Assembly (NCBI GenBank): GCA_030442035.1
Contig: JAUJEA010000001.1
Span: 1,147,559 to 1,211,558, forward strand
Source: Splendidivirga corallicola
GTDB lineage: Bacteria > Bacteroidota > Bacteroidia > Cytophagales > Cyclobacteriaceae
Length of the DNA: 64,000 bases
Direction: 5' to 3'
Part shown: piece after piece, positions 8,922 to 17,915 of the stretch
How positions within the stretch are numbered: position 1 is the first letter of the stretch
Layout of the letters: each line of letters begins with the position of its first letter
Program-made: the position numbers and the translations under genes
The notes under the pieces: model-generated
What the model saw: only the letters and a program-made list of their open reading frames with translations
What the model was told of the DNA's origin: nothing
The model's database searches: none

Positions 8922-9349
8922 TATCGATTCATATTATCCACAAAATATTGTAAAGCAAGCTCGTAACCGGAAAGTCCCAGTCCGGAAATCATGCCAACAC
9001 AATTCGCACTGATCAAACTTTTATGTCTGAATTCTTCCCGGGCATAAATGTTTGAGATATGTACTTCTATTACCGGAGTATTAATGCCGGCTATAGCATC
9101 GGAAATAGCCACTGAGGTATGCGTATAGGCGCCAGCATTTAAGATAATGCCTTGAAAGTCGAAGCCTACCTCATGCAATTTATTAACAATTTCTCCTTCA
9201 ATGTTAGACTGATAATATTCCAACTCAACATTTTCAAATTGATTACAAAGCGCTTCATAGAATTCATCAAAATTTTTCTCCCCATAAATACTTGTCTCTC
9301 TAACACCTAATAAATTTAAATTGGGGCCGTTAATTACGCTTATTTTCAT
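8921..9349 (-). CDS. aroQ: 3-dehydroquinate dehydratase, type II
   Basis: A 142-residue type II dehydroquinase, which dehydrates 3-dehydroquinate in the shikimate pathway. The signature is complete: NGPNLNLLGVRETSIYG at the N-terminus with the catalytic loop Arg and Tyr, the NAGAYTHTSVAISDAI block near residue 75, VIEVHISNIYAREEFRHKS with the catalytic His near 101, and the terminal GLGLSGYELALQYF. Length is typical for the dodecameric enzyme. It is the first gene of a two-gene unit with the class V aminotransferase and diverges from xerD. Confidence 0.95.
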   Translation of the reverse strand: MKISVINGPNLNLLGVRETSIYGEKNFDEFYEALCNQFENVELEYYQSNIEGEIVNKLHEVGFDFQGIILNAGAYTHTSVAISDAIAGINTPVIEVHISNIYAREEFRHKSLISANCVGMISGLGLSGYELALQYFVDNMNR

Positions 9350-9509
9350 AATAATGATGTGCTAATATGTTGAAGTATGAGGTATCTTCTCGGTATTACG
9401 GAACCCTGTTCAAAAAAACAAAGTTGAACAAATCCCAAAGATCCCATTGTTACTTTGAAACAGCGAAGATATGTTATTTTTTGGAAGATAATCACTTATT
9501 TTACCAATC

Positions 9510-10409
9510 ATGAATTGGGATCATTATATTCACCAATTTGAGCACTACCTAAAATTGGAGCGCTCTTTCTCTCCGAATTCTGTTGAGGCATATATTCACG
9601 ATGTCATAAAACTAAAACAGTTTGTAGAAATCTCCAATTTGCAGATAGACCCCTTAACAATTTCGACAAAACACATTCAGGATTTCATTGTTTATATCAA
9701 TGAACTGGGCATGACAGCCCATTCTCAGGCCAGAATGCTTTCAGGAATAAAGGCCTTTTACAAATTCTTACTCTACGAAGAATGGATTGACCAGGACCCA
9801 ACTGCACTTATTGAGGGACCTAAATTGGGCAGGAAGCTTCCCGACACATTGAATTTACTGGAAATTGAACAATTATTTTCTGCTATCGATCATTCCACTC
9901 CGGAGGGCAGCAGAAACAGAGCTATGCTTGAGACCTTATACAGCTCCGGTTTAAGGGTCTCCGAGCTTATCAATTTACGTTTGAGTAATCTTTATCAGGA
10001 CATTGGCTTTATCAGAGTTATTGGTAAGGGTAGCAAGGAACGTTTGGTTCCAATTGGTAGGGAAGCATTGAAATATGTCAGTATCTATGTTGAAGAAGTT
10101 AGATGCCATATCTCTATTAAAAAAGGCTTCGAAGATCATATTTTCCTGAACCGGAGAGGTGCGGCACTAACACGTGTGATGGTCTTTACCATTATAAAAA
10201 ATCTCGCGCGTAAAATAGGATTGAACAAAAAGATAAGCCCTCATACTTTCAGACACTCTTTTGCCACACATTTAATCGAAGGTGGAGCAGATCTCAGGGC
10301 AGTACAGGAAATGTTAGGGCATGAGTCTATAACGACTACAGAAATATATACACACCTGGACAGGGATTATCTTAAACAAGTAATTCAGGAATTTCACCCA
10401 AGAAGTTGA
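9510..10409 (+). CDS. xerD: Site-specific tyrosine recombinase XerD
   Basis: A 299-residue tyrosine recombinase that resolves chromosome dimers at dif together with XerC and FtsK. It has an N-terminal SAM-like DNA-binding domain (FEHYLKLERSFSPNSVEAY) and a catalytic domain with all active residues: Arg in YSSGLRVSEL near residue 148, Lys in GKGSKER near 174, His-x-x-Arg in SPHTFRHSFATHL near 245, His in MLGHES near 271 and nucleophilic Tyr in EIYTHL near 281. Length fits XerC/XerD rather than an integrase, and there is no phage context. ftsK lies 2 kb downstream on the same strand. Confidence 0.92.
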   Translation: MNWDHYIHQFEHYLKLERSFSPNSVEAYIHDVIKLKQFVEISNLQIDPLTISTKHIQDFIVYINELGMTAHSQARMLSGIKAFYKFLLYEEWIDQDPTALIEGPKLGRKLPDTLNLLEIEQLFSAIDHSTPEGSRNRAMLETLYSSGLRVSELINLRLSNLYQDIGFIRVIGKGSKERLVPIGREALKYVSIYVEEVRCHISIKKGFEDHIFLNRRGAALTRVMVFTIIKNLARKIGLNKKISPHTFRHSFATHLIEGGADLRAVQEMLGHESITTTEIYTHLDRDYLKQVIQEFHPRS

Positions 10410-10444
10410 TTTTTTCCTGGTAACACTTAAGTGGAATATCTTAC

Positions 10445-10852
10445 TCAATTCGGATCCCTGGTAATTCTCAATTCAAGGATATAATCTTCGAGATCAAACT
10501 GTTTATCGCCTCCAGGAGATGAATTAAGGCTTATTAGTTCAATAGTGTAATCTTCAAAATTCACAGTATTCGTATCCACTGGACTCTTTGGTAAATTGGT
10601 CACAATATAACTTTCTTGTTTTTCTCCATCAGAAATAATGAGGCTTACCCTGTATCTTCCTTGCCAAATACAGAACCATCCCTCCCGGCACCTTGAATCT
10701 TCAATTACCTCATCGAAGTGAATAGAAAGTGCTGAAAATTGTTCCGTATCCTTATATTTAATGGCTATTCGCTTGTCAATTTCAACATTATCGTCACATC
10801 CGAAGATGGTTATCAGAAATAATATAATTGAGAAATTGAGTAAATTTTTCAT
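10445..10852 (-). CDS. Small lipoprotein with Cys-x5-Cys-x-Trp motif
   Basis: A 135-residue predicted lipoprotein. I choose the ATG at 10850-10852 because it gives a proper SpII signal (MKNLLNFSIILFLITIFGC); an in-frame ATG 12 codons upstream would add an unlikely hydrophilic leader. The mature part is beta-rich and carries EDSRCREGWFCIWQGRYRV, a pattern (two cysteines, then Trp and Gly) that recurs in small Bacteroidota lipoproteins, where the cysteines probably form a disulfide. The function is unknown. It is convergent to xerD with only 35 bases between the stops. Confidence 0.75.
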   Translation of the reverse strand: MKNLLNFSIILFLITIFGCDDNVEIDKRIAIKYKDTEQFSALSIHFDEVIEDSRCREGWFCIWQGRYRVSLIISDGEKQESYIVTNLPKSPVDTNTVNFEDYTIELISLNSSPGGDKQFDLEDYILELRITRDPN

Positions 10853-11176
10853 CTGTTTAAAATTAGTAGGCCATTGAGATTGTGACACTTAAGTTTAATC
10901 ATGACCTTGTGTGGCTCAGTAATAATTTCAGGCATGGTCTGTTTCATATGTCTGAATTTTAGATTTATCGAAACGAAACACTCAAGTCTGGATATTATAT
11001 CCTAGTGTGCCTGATTCGAATGCCTTTGGACCAGGGAAGCATGGTTGGTGTCATAGAGTTATTTTCATGACCAAGTCCCCTTTATGAGTTTTAAATTAGT
11101 TGAAAGAAATGTTTAATAGTTGTTATCATAGAAACGTGATAAGCAATAATGGTTGTAAATCAAAGAACATTTTTTT

Positions 11177-11186
11177 CTATTTTTGC
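11177..11186 (+). promoter_or_regulatory. Bacteroidota -7 element of pyrD
   Basis: TATTTTTG at 11178-11185 matches the Bacteroidota -7 consensus TAnnTTTG and lies 11 bases before the ATG chosen for pyrD. No clear TTTG is found at the ideal upstream spacing. The position means that the earlier in-frame ATG at 11149 would precede the promoter, which supports the later start. Confidence 0.5.
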
Positions 11187-11196
11187 GGCTAAATTA

Positions 11197-12240
11197 ATGC
11201 TTGTGTATAAATCTGTAATTCGACCATTCTTATTTTTATTCGATCCGGAAACTATTCATCATGCCATCTTCAGGCAATTAAAAATTGCATTTAAGATACC
11301 GGTACTAAATTTCTTTCTGAGAAAGTATTTCAGATATGAAAACAAAAAATTGGAAAGGAACTTATTTGGTTTGTCCTTTAAAAATCCGGTTGGATTGGCT
11401 GCTGGTTTTGACAAAGATGCCAAACTTGTAGATGAGCTGGCTGATTTGGGGTTTGGTTTTATTGAAATTGGTACGCTGACGCCAAAGGCCCAGTCTGGTA
11501 ATGAAAAGCCAAGGCTCTTTCGTCTTCCTGAAGATAGTGCCATCATCAACCGGATGGGCTTTAACAATGAAGGTGTTGCATCAGCAGTAGAGAGGTTAAA
11601 GAGAAGAAATAGTAGGGTAATCGTTGGCGGGAACATTGGGAAAAATAAAATTACACCTAACGAGAATGCCACGGAAGATTACGATAAGTGTTTTGAAGCG
11701 CTATTTGATGTTGTTGATTATTTCGTGGTAAATGTAAGCTCTCCGAATACACCCGATCTTAGAGCATTACAGGACAAAGAACCTCTGACCAACTTACTCA
11801 GACATATCCAGCAAAAAAATTCTGAAAAGGAAACCCCGAAACCTATCTTGTTGAAAATTGCACCGGATTTAAACAAAGATCAACTTGACGATATTGTAGA
11901 AATAGTGAGAACAACCGGAATAGCAGGGATCATTGCTACAAATACAACAATAAGTAGGGAAAACTTGCAGTCAAGTGAATATAAGATAAAAGAAATAGGC
12001 CCGGGTGGTTTGAGTGGAGCACCCTTGAAAAATCAGTCTACCGAAATCATAAAATATCTACATAAACGTTCTGAAGGAAAATTCCCGATCATTGCTGTTG
12101 GTGGTATTTTTTCCGGAGAAGACGCGCTCGAAAAATTAAATGCAGGGGCGTCTCTGGTACAGATCTATACTGGTTTTATTTATAACGGTCCTTCTATTAT
12201 AAAAGAGATCAATAAAAAAATCTTGAAATCATCTATCTGA
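11197..12240 (+). CDS. pyrD: Dihydroorotate dehydrogenase (quinone), class 2
   Basis: A membrane-associated flavoenzyme oxidising dihydroorotate to orotate with quinone as acceptor, in pyrimidine synthesis. From the ATG at 11197 it has 347 residues, normal for class 2. The N-terminal membrane-contacting helices ([22 protein letters not shown]) align with this start, so the ATG at 11149 is rejected. Key blocks are [22 protein letters not shown], the substrate loop [21 protein letters not shown] with the class-2 catalytic Ser near residue 180, LLKIAPDL, and the FMN phosphate motif [12 protein letters not shown] near 305. ftsK follows on the same strand after 134 bases. Confidence 0.94.
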   Translation: MLVYKSVIRPFLFLFDPETIHHAIFRQLKIAFKIPVLNFFLRKYFRYENKKLERNLFGLSFKNPVGLAAGFDKDAKLVDELADLGFGFIEIGTLTPKAQSGNEKPRLFRLPEDSAIINRMGFNNEGVASAVERLKRRNSRVIVGGNIGKNKITPNENATEDYDKCFEALFDVVDYFVVNVSSPNTPDLRALQDKEPLTNLLRHIQQKNSEKETPKPILLKIAPDLNKDQLDDIVEIVRTTGIAGIIATNTTISRENLQSSEYKIKEIGPGGLSGAPLKNQSTEIIKYLHKRSEGKFPIIAVGGIFSGEDALEKLNAGASLVQIYTGFIYNGPSIIKEINKKILKSSI

Positions 12241-12374
12241 ATTATTCCGAGATTGCTTAATTCTAAGCATATTTGGAATTAGGTTGTTTCAAATTCTATT
12301 ATAAATAATCTAAATTGAACTATAATTTATCCATATTATTATCTGTTCATTAGTTATATACACTGAAAGAATAA

Positions 12375-14828
12375 ATGGCTAAAAATACCTATAAGTCAAA
12401 TACATTTAAAAAACCTGCTAAGAAGAAAACGCCCAAAAAAGTAAGTACTTCTTTTTTAAAAGACAGAAGACTTCATTTGGCTATTGGCCTTTTTTTATTG
12501 CTGGGCTCCTTTTATCTTTTCATTGCGTTTGTCTCATACATGCTCACAGGAAAAGCTGACCAAAGTGTAGTGGAAAGTATAAGTGAAACCGGCATAGTAG
12601 CTTCCGGTTCAGAGACTAAAAATTGGCTGGGTCTTTTTGGAGCTATTACTTCCCACTATTTTATATTTAGATGGCTTGGCATTGCTGCATTTTTCATTCC
12701 TCCTATTTTATTTTTTACAGGATATAAAATTGTTTTTGGCAAAACTATTTTACCGATATCTAAAGTTTTGCAGTTCAGCATATTTTCAATATTCTGGGTT
12801 GGCCTGTTACTTGGTTACAGTATTAAAAATAGTGAAGCAATCAATGAATGGAACTTTCTCAGCGGAGGTTTGGGATACGAAATGGCCAATGTCCTTGACA
12901 ATTTAATCGGTTGGGGAACAGTTTTATTGCTCATTTTTTCATTATTGGTATTTGTCATATACTTCTTTAATGCTACCTCCTTATTTGATTTCAATCTGAA
13001 ATTTGGGTTACCCTTTAAGAAGACTAGCAAAACCATTAACGCAAACGCCGGCGATAGCGAGAAAGCATTTGATCACCCACAACCAGTAGATGTGGAGGAG
13101 AAGAAAGAATTGGAGTTTACGGAAACCGAACTTGATCTTGAGCCTTTCATCCCTGATAAGCCAAAAAAAGATGAAGTTGAAGGGGTACTTAAACTGGATA
13201 TAGAAGATACCAGGGATTTCAAAGAGCCCTCCCCTATCAAAGAATCAAATATCAAGGAACCGGATTTCACCATTACAAAAGAAGAACCAAAGGAAAAATT
13301 AGCCGATCATGTGGAGAACTATGATCCTACATTGGATCTATCCTCTTATCTATATCCAACAGTTGAGCTATTAAATGAGTACAGCTCCGAGGGAGTCAAA
13401 GTATCTCAGGAGGAACTTGAACAAAACAAGGAAAAAATTCTGGAAACTTTAATCAATTTTAAGATTGGCATATCCAGAATTAAAGCGACCATTGGCCCAA
13501 CCGTTACACTTTATGAAATTGTCCCTGAGGCAGGTATCAAAATATCCAAGATCAAGAACCTTGAAGATGATATCGCTTTGAGTCTGGCAGCTCTGGGTAT
13601 CAGGATCATTGCCCCAATTCCCGGTAAAGGAACCATTGGTATAGAAGTTCCAAATAAAAACAGGGAAATGGTTTCTATGCGCTCAGTAATTACTACAGAT
13701 AAATTCATGAAGAGCGATAAGGAATTGCCTGTTGTTTTGGGAAAAACCATTTCGAATGAGGTATATGTAACAGACCTGGCTAAAATGCCTCACCTCTTAA
13801 TGGCAGGGGCTACAGGACAGGGTAAATCAGTGGGGCTCAATGTACTGTTAGCTTCTCTTATTTACAAGAAACATCCTTCTCAACTCAAATTTGTACTGGT
13901 AGACCCTAAAAAGGTTGAACTGACTCTTTTTAACAAAATTGAAAGGCATTTCCTTGCAAAATTACCAGAGAGTGATGAAGCCATTATTACCGATACGAAG
14001 AAAGTTATCTATACCTTGAATTCTCTTTGTATTGAAATGGACAATAGATATAATTTATTGAAAGATGCTGCTTGCAGAAACCTTAAAGAATACAATGCAA
14101 AATTTGTAGAGAGGCGCTTAAACCCGGAGAAAGGGCATCGCTTCTTACCATATATTGTATTGGTCATTGATGAATTGTCTGATCTGATGATGACCTCCGG
14201 TAAGGAAGTAGAAACACCGATCGCCAGGTTGGCACAATTAGCCAGAGCCGTGGGTATCCACTTGGTAGTAGCTACGCAAAGACCATCTGTTAATGTTATC
14301 ACCGGTTTGATCAAGGCCAATTTCCCTGCCCGTCTATCGTTTAGAGTAACATCAAAAATAGATTCAAGAACCATTCTCGATACAGGAGGTGCCGAGCAGC
14401 TAGTAGGGCAAGGAGACATGTTGTTATCACAGGGATCGGATATCATTAGGCTTCAGTGTGCGTTTATTGATACCCCTGAAGTTGAAAATATATGTGATTT
14501 CGTAGGAGAACAACGAGGATATGATTCGGCATATATTCTTCCTGAATTTTCCGGTGATGAGGGTGGAGACAGTGTTTCGGAAATTAATCTTGCAGAAAGA
14601 GATACCTTATTTGAAGATGCGGCCAGACTTATCGTAGCTCATCAACAAGGAAGTACTTCGCTTATTCAAAGGAAATTAAAATTAGGTTACAACAGAGCCG
14701 GCAGGTTGATCGATCAGCTGGAGGCAGCAGGCATTGTAGGACCCTTTGAAGGCAGCAAAGCAAGGGATGTTCTTATTTCCGATGAATACAGTTTGGAACA
14801 ATTATTGAACGAAATTGACAAGAATTAG
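12375..14828 (+). CDS. ftsK: DNA translocase FtsK
   Basis: An 817-residue septal DNA pump that drives terminal chromosome segregation and activates XerCD recombination at dif. A Lys-rich N-terminus is followed by four membrane segments at about residues 30-55, 95-118, 128-150 and 178-202, then an acidic linker rich in Glu, Lys and Pro to about 315. The motor has an alpha domain, Walker A (GATGQGKSVGLN, near residue 480), Walker B (IVLVIDELSDLMM, near 597), and the ARLAQLARAVGIHLVVATQRPSVNVITG segment conserved in FtsK/SpoIIIE. The C-terminal winged-helix gamma domain is recognisable (SLIQRKLKLGYNRAGRLIDQLE). It is followed by a lolA-like gene, a common neighbour in Bacteroidota. Confidence 0.96.
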   Translation: MAKNTYKSNTFKKPAKKKTPKKVSTSFLKDRRLHLAIGLFLLLGSFYLFIAFVSYMLTGKADQSVVESISETGIVASGSETKNWLGLFGAITSHYFIFRWLGIAAFFIPPILFFTGYKIVFGKTILPISKVLQFSIFSIFWVGLLLGYSIKNSEAINEWNFLSGGLGYEMANVLDNLIGWGTVLLLIFSLLVFVIYFFNATSLFDFNLKFGLPFKKTSKTINANAGDSEKAFDHPQPVDVEEKKELEFTETELDLEPFIPDKPKKDEVEGVLKLDIEDTRDFKEPSPIKESNIKEPDFTITKEEPKEKLADHVENYDPTLDLSSYLYPTVELLNEYSSEGVKVSQEELEQNKEKILETLINFKIGISRIKATIGPTVTLYEIVPEAGIKISKIKNLEDDIALSLAALGIRIIAPIPGKGTIGIEVPNKNREMVSMRSVITTDKFMKSDKELPVVLGKTISNEVYVTDLAKMPHLLMAGATGQGKSVGLNVLLASLIYKKHPSQLKFVLVDPKKVELTLFNKIERHFLAKLPESDEAIITDTKKVIYTLNSLCIEMDNRYNLLKDAACRNLKEYNAKFVERRLNPEKGHRFLPYIVLVIDELSDLMMTSGKEVETPIARLAQLARAVGIHLVVATQRPSVNVITGLIKANFPARLSFRVTSKIDSRTILDTGGAEQLVGQGDMLLSQGSDIIRLQCAFIDTPEVENICDFVGEQRGYDSAYILPEFSGDEGGDSVSEINLAERDTLFEDAARLIVAHQQGSTSLIQRKLKLGYNRAGRLIDQLEAAGIVGPFEGSKARDVLISDEYSLEQLLNEIDKN

Positions 14829-14934
14829 ATTGTTGGGGTAATAACAGCTAATTTCTTCTATTTATACTGGACTGGTCGGTTCGAATTATGTAAATTTCAA
14901 GAACCATATCAGCAATTAATTTTAAAAAAAAGTA

Positions 14935-15579
14935 ATGAAAAGGATACTAGTTTTTGTTTTAGTTATATGTGGGATGACAAACATTGCTTTAGCACAACAG
15001 GATGCAAGGGCGAAGGGTGTTTTGGATGCTATGAGTAAGAAATATCAAAGCATTCCTTCTTTCAAAGCAAAATTTTCTCAAATTCTGGAAAACGATGAAG
15101 AGAGCATTAACGAAGAATTCAGTGGTGAGATCACCATCAAGGGACAAATGTTCAAATTGGTGATGGGTGAGCAGGAAATATTCAATAATGGTACCACCCA
15201 ATGGACCTATCTTAAGGAAGTAAATGAAGTAAATATTGATACCTATGAACCTGAAGATGGCGAAATAAACCCTACAAATATTTACAATGCCTATAAAGAA
15301 GGATATAAATATGTTTATTTGGAAGATCAACAGGAAAAGGGCCGTTCTTTGGCCATTATTGACCTTATCCCTGAAGATAAAAGCTTACAGTTTTTCAAGA
15401 TCAGAATGAAAATCGATAAAGGGGATAATTCATTAAAAAGCTGGAGGATGTTTGATAAAAATGGTAATCGATATGAATACCGCATTACAGCATTTGATTC
15501 TAAGTTTACAGCATCCAACAATTATTTTGAATTTAATCCGGCCAAATACCCCGGAGTAGAAGTGATTGATCTACGATAG
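14935..15579 (+). CDS. LolA-like outer-membrane lipoprotein carrier
   Basis: A 214-residue exported protein of the LolA/LolB-like fold. A signal peptide (MKRILVFVLVICGMTNIALA) ends in ALAQQ. The mature protein follows the LolA pattern: an N-terminal helix (KGVLDAMSKKYQSIPSFKAKFSQIL), then antiparallel strands (FSGEITIKGQMFKL, NGTTQWTYLKEVNEV) and a C-terminal block ending with the LIPED and FDKNGNRYEYRI regions. LolA ferries lipoproteins across the periplasm; in Bacteroidota this gene commonly follows ftsK, as here after 106 bases. A strong terminator follows. Confidence 0.85.
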   Translation: MKRILVFVLVICGMTNIALAQQDARAKGVLDAMSKKYQSIPSFKAKFSQILENDEESINEEFSGEITIKGQMFKLVMGEQEIFNNGTTQWTYLKEVNEVNIDTYEPEDGEINPTNIYNAYKEGYKYVYLEDQQEKGRSLAIIDLIPEDKSLQFFKIRMKIDKGDNSLKSWRMFDKNGNRYEYRITAFDSKFTASNNYFEFNPAKYPGVEVIDLR

Positions 15580-15677
15580 CAACCGATGAGTTCCCCTGTA
15601 CTGCATTAAGACAAATATTTTTTTATTGAATGCAGTCTTTGACTCAAGGCAACATTAAACATTATAAATTAAATATT

Positions 15678-15702
15678 AAAGCCGTTTAATACGGCTTTTT
15701 TT
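15678..15702 (+). terminator. Rho-independent terminator after lolA-like gene
   Basis: AAAGCCGT and ACGGCTTT form an 8-bp stem around TTAAT, followed by a run of seven T. It separates the ftsK-lolA unit from pyrF. Confidence 0.85.
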
Positions 15703-15709
15703 ATTTTTG
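15702..15709 (+). promoter_or_regulatory. Possible -7 element of pyrF (near-leaderless start)
   Basis: TATTTTTG fits the Bacteroidota TAnnTTTG -7 consensus and ends five bases before the pyrF ATG. If it is used, the mRNA would have almost no leader. There is no TTTG at the expected upstream spacing, and the preceding bases are the terminator's T run, so chance cannot be excluded. Confidence 0.35.
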
Positions 15710-15714
15710 CACAC

Positions 15715-16533
15715 ATGACAAAAGACCAACTGTTTGATCAGATAAAGAAAAAGGAGTCTTACCTATGTGTGGGTTTGGATACCGATATAAAAAAAATTCC
15801 CAATCATCTATTGAAGTATGACGATCCGATCTTTGAGTTCAATAAAAGGATTATCGATGCAACACATGAATATTGTGTGGCTTATAAGCCGAATTTGGCC
15901 TTTTATGAGTCTCTTGGTGCAAAAGGTTGGGAAAGTCTGCAAAAAACATTGGAATACATACCTGAAGATATATTCACTATAGCCGATGCCAAAAGAGGAG
16001 ATATTGGCAATACTTCCGGATTATATGCCAGGGCTTTTTTCGAACAAATGAATTTCGATTCGATCACCATTGCTCCTTATATGGGGGAAGATTCTGTTAA
16101 ACCCTTTCTGTCTTTTGAGAATAAATGGGTGATCCTACTAGCACTCACCTCTAACGTTGGGAGTGATGATTTTCAACAATTGATGATAGGCAATACCGAC
16201 CAACATCTTTTTGAGAAAGTATTGGAAAAAAGCCAGGAATGGGGAGGACCGGAACAGCTTATGTATGTTGTGGGCGCTACTAAATCTGACATGTTTTCCA
16301 AAATAAGAACCATCGTTCCCGATCATTTTTTACTGGTGCCCGGTGTAGGGGCACAGGGAGGAAGTTTGAAAGAAGTATCGGAATTTGGTATGAACAAACA
16401 GTGTGGTTTGTTGGTAAACTCCTCAAGAGGTATCATATACGCCTCAAATGGGGAGGACTTTTGGGAGGAGGCCGGGAAAGCAGCACTGCAAATTCAGGTT
16501 GAAATGAAAGACTATTTAAATAATTATCTTTAA
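15715..16533 (+). CDS. pyrF: Orotidine-5'-phosphate decarboxylase, type 2
   Basis: A 272-residue type 2 OMP decarboxylase making UMP in the last step of pyrimidine synthesis. It opens with [15 protein letters not shown]; the catalytic Lys-Asp cluster is in [14 protein letters not shown] near residue 89, where the type 2 signature follows as [10 protein letters not shown]. The phosphate-binding end is [16 protein letters not shown] near 210 and [10 protein letters not shown] near 240. The size fits the longer type 2 form. It is a separate unit, isolated by the terminator upstream, and lies 4.5 kb from pyrD. Confidence 0.94.
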   Translation: MTKDQLFDQIKKKESYLCVGLDTDIKKIPNHLLKYDDPIFEFNKRIIDATHEYCVAYKPNLAFYESLGAKGWESLQKTLEYIPEDIFTIADAKRGDIGNTSGLYARAFFEQMNFDSITIAPYMGEDSVKPFLSFENKWVILLALTSNVGSDDFQQLMIGNTDQHLFEKVLEKSQEWGGPEQLMYVVGATKSDMFSKIRTIVPDHFLLVPGVGAQGGSLKEVSEFGMNKQCGLLVNSSRGIIYASNGEDFWEEAGKAALQIQVEMKDYLNNYL

Positions 16534-16543
16534 ATTGATTTAG

Positions 16544-16619
16544 AATTCAATTTAAAGTCAGATTGAATTAGAATAGCAATAACCAGCTAATCAATGTTTT
16601 TTCAGGATAGCATTGATTA
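16544..16619. terminator. Two tandem inverted repeats after pyrF
   Basis: AATTCAAT (16544-16551) pairs with ATTGAATT (16562-16569), and TAATCAATG (16588-16596) pairs with CATTGATTA (16611-16619), which is followed by A-rich bases. They lie between pyrF and the DUF2851 gene and may terminate or attenuate readthrough. No strong T tail is present, so this is tentative. Confidence 0.4.
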
Positions 16620-16637
16620 AAAATTTATGAATCAGCT

Positions 16638-17915
16638 ATGAAAGAAGATTTCCTTCACTTTGTATGGAAACATCAGTATTTTGACAAAAAAAATCTGGTT
16701 TCCACTAATAAAGAACCCATAAACATCTTTCATCCGGGATTTCAAAACTTTGATTCCGGACCGGATTTCAGCAATACTAAATTAAGGATCGATAATATAG
16801 ATTGGCATGGTCATACTGAAATCCATATAAAATCGTCCCACTGGAATGCACATGCGCATCAAAGCAATCCGGCCTACGATCAGGTAATTCTTCATGTTGT
16901 TTGGGAAGATGATCGTACGGTTCATAGGTCGGATGGCACTAAGATTCCAACATTGGAGCTTAAAAATAGAATAGCATCATCTCAAATGAAACGTTATGAA
17001 GGGCTGATGCATCATAAGGGTCATATCCTATGTATCGATCAATTAAACAGTATCAACAATATCACAAAGCTCTCCATGTTTGACAGGGTACTTATGTCAA
17101 GGTTGGAATATAAATCTACACTTATCCAAAATATGGTCGGAAAACATTGCACCTGGGAAGAAGTGACCTATCAAACGCTCGCTAAAAATTTTGGATTCAA
17201 AATTAACGCTTATGCATTTTTAGAACTTGCCCGTGCATTGCCTTTAAAATATATACATAAACATTCGGATAGTTTATTTCAGATTGAAGCCATGCTATTT
17301 GGTCAGGCTGGCTTTTTAGAAGAAACATATGAAGTAAAATATTTCAAACATCTGAAACAAGAATACAATTTTCTCAGCCATAAATACGACTTAAAAAATA
17401 GACAATTGGCAACGCACTATTGGAAGTTTCTGAGATTACGCCCTGCGAATTTTCCAACTATTAGAATTGCACAGTTTGCAATTTTATGCCATATTCAAAG
17501 AAATTTATTTTCTCTTTTCAAGGAGGTAAATACTTATGAGGATATTGCTGAAATACTTTCGATTCTGCAATCCGAATTTTGGCAATATCACTATCACTTT
17601 GATAAAAGAGCAAAAAAAGCGTTGACTGGCTTAGGGAAGTTTAGTATTAATAATATCATTATTAATACAATTGTGCCACTAAGAATGGCATATGGCAGGT
17701 TAAAAGATAAACAGGATTTAATTGAAAATGCCATAGCTCTGTTGGAAAAAGTACCTGCCGAAAGCAATAATATCGTTACAAAATGGAGAAAAGCAGGAAT
17801 AGATGTAAAGAATGCATTTTATTCCCAGGCGTCCTTAGAATTATACAACAGTTTTTGCAAGGAAAAGAAATGTTTGTTTTGTAATATTGGTATTTCGATA
17901 ATCCGAAGCTCATGA
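16638..17915 (+). CDS. DUF2851 family protein
   Basis: A 425-residue cytosolic protein of the DUF2851 family, which is widespread in Bacteroidota and has no assigned function. The N-terminal conserved region is clear: HPGFQNFDSGPDFSNTKL, IDWHGHTEIHIKSSHW and YDQVILHVVWEDD within the first 100 residues. The rest is helical with conserved aromatic residues. The Gly-Pro-Asp and Glu-x-His-x-Lys spacing recalls nuclease folds, but that is inference only. Its stop overlaps the next start in an ATGA, so the membrane protein downstream is translationally coupled. Confidence 0.85.
   Translation: MKEDFLHFVWKHQYFDKKNLVSTNKEPINIFHPGFQNFDSGPDFSNTKLRIDNIDWHGHTEIHIKSSHWNAHAHQSNPAYDQVILHVVWEDDRTVHRSDGTKIPTLELKNRIASSQMKRYEGLMHHKGHILCIDQLNSINNITKLSMFDRVLMSRLEYKSTLIQNMVGKHCTWEEVTYQTLAKNFGFKINAYAFLELARALPLKYIHKHSDSLFQIEAMLFGQAGFLEETYEVKYFKHLKQEYNFLSHKYDLKNRQLATHYWKFLRLRPANFPTIRIAQFAILCHIQRNLFSLFKEVNTYEDIAEILSILQSEFWQYHYHFDKRAKKALTGLGKFSINNIIINTIVPLRMAYGRLKDKQDLIENAIALLEKVPAESNNIVTKWRKAGIDVKNAFYSQASLELYNSFCKEKKCLFCNIGISIIRSS

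Noticed and set aside
9510-10409. Phage or integrative-element integrase
   Set aside because: The length, motifs and neighbourhood (aroQ, pyrD, ftsK) fit a housekeeping XerD; no att-like repeats or phage genes are nearby.
11149-11196. Longer N-terminus for pyrD starting at 11149
   Set aside because: The extension precedes the -7 promoter element, adds residues absent from class 2 enzymes, and the ATG at 11197 matches the family start.
14875-14890. GGTTCGAATT resembling a tRNA T-loop
   Set aside because: There is no matching acceptor stem, anticodon arm or D-arm around it; it is chance similarity between ftsK and the lolA-like gene.
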